From CAZTZL01 sp964537715 (lineage in GTDB: Bacteria > Zhuqueibacterota > QNDG01 > DSAB01), in NCBI GenBank assembly GCA_964537715.1, contig CAZIAH010000037.1, forward strand, positions 1 to 31,798: a stretch of DNA of 31,798 bases, written 5' to 3'. The translations under genes and the position numbers were made by a program. Below the pieces are notes generated by a model, which saw nothing but the letters and a program-made list of their open reading frames with translations, searched no databases and was not told the DNA's origin. This document shows positions 29,749 to 31,798 of this stretch, piece by piece (position 1 is the first letter of the stretch; each line of letters opens with the position of its first letter).

Positions 29749-31176
29749 ATGCTTAAGGTTTACAATACATTGACAAAGAGAAAAGAGGAGTTTGTTCCAC
29801 TTCATCCTCCTTTTGTGGGGATGTATGTCTGCGGTCCGACCGTGTACGACGATCCGCATCTCGGGCATGCCAAGAGCTATGTCTCTTTCGATGTAATCGT
29901 ACGGTTCCTCAGAGCCAGTGGTTATAAAGTTCGGTATGTTCAGAATATCACGGATGTTGGCCATCTGTTGGGGGATCTGGATGAGGGGGAAGACCGCGTC
30001 CAGAAAAAGGCAAAACTGGAAAAACTCGAGCCCATCGAAATCGCTCAAAAATACGAGAACCACTTTTTTCGGGACATGGATCGGCTGAACTGTTTGCGGC
30101 CGGACATTTCCTGCCGGGCAACAGGTCATATTCCGGAAATGATAGAATTGGTGGAAACTCTTTTAGAAAAGGGTTACGCTTATAAAGCCCAGGGAAATGT
30201 TTATTTCAGTGTGTTGAAATTTAAACCGTACGGCAAACTTTCCCGGAGAAAAATCGAAGAATTGAAAGACGGAACACGCATCAAAACAGCGAAGGACAAA
30301 CACAATCCGGCTGATTTTGCACTGTGGAAAAAAGCCGATGATCAGCATCTCATGCAATGGCCGTCACCCTGGGGAAGAGGATATCCGGGATGGCATCTGG
30401 AATGTTCGGTCATGTCAATGAAATATATAGGAGAATCCATTGATATTCATGGAGGAGGAATCGACAACCAGTTTCCGCATCACGAATGCGAAATCGCACA
30501 AAGTGAAGCGGCTACGGGAAAACCTTTCGCCAAATACTGGCTGCACAATAACATGGTGACCATCGACGGTCAGAAAATGAGCAAGTCATTGGAAAATTTC
30601 GTCACTGTTGAAGAGTTGTTAAAAAAATACGATCCGATGGTTGTTCGATTTTTCATCCTACAGGGACATTACCGGTCGCCGCAGGATTTTTCCGAAGAAG
30701 CACTGGACAGTGCAAAGAAAGGTTTTGATAAATTAGCGAGGGCCGTAATACAGGTCAAATCCATGGTTTCATCAATCGACCCGAAACAGAAGCTCTCTTC
30801 TAAATGGGCAGAATATAGGGATCGATTCTTCGAATTCATGGATGACGATTTTAATACGGCTGGTGCGATTACGGTACTGTTTGATCTGTCTAGAGAAACG
30901 AATGAATTGTTGTTTACTTCGGAGATGAAAGATGATGATTTGTCCGAAGTGAATTTCCTATTTCACTTTTTGGGTGAACGAATTTTAGGATTCGTTTTTC
31001 ATCAAAAAGAGAGCAAGGGTTTGGAATCCGAGCTCATCGAAATTCTGATTCGCTTGCGAGACCAATTTCGGCAGAAAAAAGACTGGACCGCATCGGACGA
31101 GATAAGAAAAGGATTGGAGAAGGCCGGTATCGTCATCGAAGATGGGAAAGATGGTACCAAGTGGAGAAAAAAGTAA
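29749..31176 (+). CDS. cysS: Cysteine--tRNA ligase
   Basis: CysRS charges tRNA(Cys) with cysteine in the cytoplasm. The protein has 475 residues, the usual length. The zinc-site Cys28 lies in MYVCGPTVYDDPHLGH, which includes the HIGH motif variant HLGH at 37-40. WHLECSVMS and HHECEIAQSEA supply the other zinc ligands, and KMSKS is at 276-280. The helical C-terminal anticodon-binding domain is complete to GTKWRKK. The ATG at 29749 has GAGAGGA a few bases upstream. It is transcribed away from the minus-strand gene and is followed by the tRNA cluster, which has its own promoter. Confidence 0.97.
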   Translation: MLKVYNTLTKRKEEFVPLHPPFVGMYVCGPTVYDDPHLGHAKSYVSFDVIVRFLRASGYKVRYVQNITDVGHLLGDLDEGEDRVQKKAKLEKLEPIEIAQKYENHFFRDMDRLNCLRPDISCRATGHIPEMIELVETLLEKGYAYKAQGNVYFSVLKFKPYGKLSRRKIEELKDGTRIKTAKDKHNPADFALWKKADDQHLMQWPSPWGRGYPGWHLECSVMSMKYIGESIDIHGGGIDNQFPHHECEIAQSEAATGKPFAKYWLHNNMVTIDGQKMSKSLENFVTVEELLKKYDPMVVRFFILQGHYRSPQDFSEEALDSAKKGFDKLARAVIQVKSMVSSIDPKQKLSSKWAEYRDRFFEFMDDDFNTAGAITVLFDLSRETNELLFTSEMKDDDLSEVNFLFHFLGERILGFVFHQKESKGLESELIEILIRLRDQFRQKKDWTASDEIRKGLEKAGIVIEDGKDGTKWRKK

Positions 31177-31210
31177 ATTTTAATATTTTAACAAAAATAT
31201 CAATTTTTCA

Positions 31211-31239
31211 TTGACATCCAGCAATATTTTTTTTATAAT
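31211..31239 (+). promoter_or_regulatory. Consensus sigma-70 promoter of the tRNA cluster
   Basis: TTGACA at 31211-31216 and TATAAT at 31234-31239 are exactly 17 bases apart, the perfect consensus. A T-rich spacer lies between them. Transcription from about 31246 would give a 60-base leader before the first tRNA, typical for a strong stable-RNA promoter. Confidence 0.9.
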
Positions 31240-31308
31240 TATAGGCTTCGGTTTTTATAGAATTGAAGCAGTGAAATCGTCATTGTTTTATTTATATAGC
31301 ACCGAAAA

Positions 31309-31384
31309 GCCGGTGTAGCTCAGCTGGTAGAGCAGCTGATTTGTAATCAGCTGGTCAGGGGTTCAAATCCCTTCACCGGCTCCA
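31309..31384 (+). tRNA. tRNA-Thr (TGT)
   Basis: Acceptor GCCGGTG pairs with CACCGGC. D-stem GCTC/GAGC, anticodon stem GCTGA/TCAGC with loop TTTGTAA (TGT at 31342-31344), and T-stem AGGGG/CCCTT (one G-U pair) with TTCAAAT complete the cloverleaf. The discriminator base is T and the CCA end is encoded (31382-31384), unlike the other tRNAs here. It reads ACA and related Thr codons. Confidence 0.96.
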
Positions 31385-31397
31385 GTAAGATAAGGAA

Positions 31398-31418
31398 TGA
31401 TCTGCGGATTGCAGATCA
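31398..31418 (+). other. Hairpin in the tRNA-Thr / tRNA-Tyr spacer
   Basis: TGATCTGC at 31398-31405 is the exact reverse complement of GCAGATCA at 31411-31418, with a 5-base loop. It lies 14 bases after the tRNA-Thr CCA. No U-run follows, so it is more likely a processing or spacer structure than a terminator. Confidence 0.55.
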
Positions 31419-31490
31419 AATCCAGTCCTGTAGATACTGCGAAAAACACTAAAATGAATATTCTATATCATTTGTTCTTTGAATAGTTTT

Positions 31491-31572
31491 GGAGGGGTTC
31501 CCGAGCGGTCAAAGGGAACAGACTGTAAATCTGTCGGCGAAGCCTTCGGAGGTTCGAATCCTCCCCCCTCCA
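31491..31572 (+). tRNA. tRNA-Tyr (GTA)
   Basis: Acceptor GGAGGGG pairs with CCCCTCC. The anticodon stem ACAGA/TCTGT holds loop CTGTAAA with GTA at 31525-31527. A class II variable arm (CGGCGAAGCCTTC) and T-stem GGAGG/CCTCC with TTCGAAT follow. No CCA is encoded. It is second in the Thr-Tyr-Gly cluster. Confidence 0.96.
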
Positions 31573-31606
31573 CGAGAGTTAATGTCTAAAATGCACTAAA
31601 ATACTT

Positions 31607-31645
31607 AAAATGCCTAAAGTTGTTTTTAGGCAGTTTAGGCATTTT
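31607..31645 (+). repeat. Inverted repeats in the tRNA-Tyr / tRNA-Gly spacer
   Basis: AAAATGCCTAAA at 31607-31618 is the exact reverse complement of TTTAGGCATTTT at 31634-31645. CCTAAAGTT (31613-31621) is also complementary to AACTTTAGG (31647-31655), so two foldings compete. The region 31581-31660 is made of drifting variants of ctaaaatgca / cctaaag, the same word-like texture as other intergenic repeats in the window. Confidence 0.65.
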
Positions 31646-31666
31646 TAACTTTAGGCAATTAATTTA

Positions 31667-31740
31667 GCGGGAATAGCTCAGTTGGCTAGAGCGTCAGCCT
31701 TCCAAGCTGATTGTCGCGGGTTCGAATCCCGTTTCCCGCT
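31667..31740 (+). tRNA. tRNA-Gly (TCC)
   Basis: Acceptor GCGGGAA pairs with TTCCCGC. D-stem GCTC/GAGC, anticodon stem TCAGC/GCTGA with loop CTTCCAA (TCC at 31701-31703), and T-stem GCGGG/CCCGT (one G-U pair) with TTCGAAT are all present. CCA is not encoded. It reads GGA/GGG. The order Thr-Tyr-Gly commonly precedes a second tRNA-Thr and tuf, which would lie beyond the window end. Confidence 0.96.
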
Positions 31741-31798
31741 CGATCCCGTTGCCTCAAAATAAAATGTAACCCAGAGGGTTAGAGATATTTAGATTGCC

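Overview
The window is a chromosomal segment of a Gram-negative-type bacterium. Evidence for this is several predicted lipoproteins and signal-peptide beta-barrel proteins, SecG and an Rnf subunit. Most genes have mid-range G+C (a sampled pgk line has 32 G/C in 60 bases). I cannot assign a species. The gene mix (PPi-type phosphofructokinase, ALDH4-type P5C dehydrogenase, paired lipoprotein and outer-membrane proteins, intergenic 'word-salad' repeats) would suit an uncultured lineage of the Fibrobacterota-Chlorobiota-Bacteroidota / Calditrichota / KSB1 neighbourhood, but that is inference. Two promoters match the TTGACA-N17-TATAAT consensus exactly, which argues against a Bacteroidota-style promoter.

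Layout. 1-2721: the 3' end of a D-Ala-D-Ala ligase gene, a small exported barrel-like protein and gatB. 2722-3190: palindrome-rich non-coding DNA. 3191-7340: an ABC exporter ATPase and permease (overlapping) and a lipoprotein amidohydrolase. 7415-9046: P5C dehydrogenase, then a terminator-like hairpin. 9303-12190: a translationally coupled lipoprotein / outer-membrane protein pair of unknown function. 12343-14407: PPi-dependent phosphofructokinase and a ComF-like phosphoribosyltransferase. 14660-16732: a GT-C-like membrane protein. 16733-18232: repeat arrays surrounding a TauE/SafE permease. 18233-20340: an AT-rich island with a proteasome-like Ntn-hydrolase gene and a small overlapping partner gene. 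20486-25094: gap-pgk-tpiA-secG-tRNA-Leu-TPR protein, closed by a clear terminator. 25285-26891: a solitary rnfB and a DUF4412-like exported protein. 29395-27086 (minus strand): a membrane-embedded spermidine-synthase-like protein. 29749-31176: cysS. 31309-31740: tRNA-Thr, tRNA-Tyr and tRNA-Gly under a consensus promoter, an order that usually precedes tRNA-Thr and tuf.

Working together: gap, pgk, tpiA and the PPi-PFK supply most of the middle of glycolysis/gluconeogenesis. GatB, CysS and the tRNAs serve translation. SecG, the lipoproteins and the barrels serve the envelope.

Most unusual items. (1) The gene at 18538-19845 encodes a protein whose mature N-terminus fits the proteasome/HslV nucleophile pattern (Thr1, Asp17, a Lys-Leu-Phe at 35-37) but is about twice the usual length. 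It sits in foreign-looking AT-rich DNA with a 61-residue overlapping companion. (2) An intergenic repeat of about 160 bases at 29458-29618 is intact there. Its inverted copy is split into 16868-16974 and 18164-18232 by about 1.2 kb carrying the TauE-type gene.
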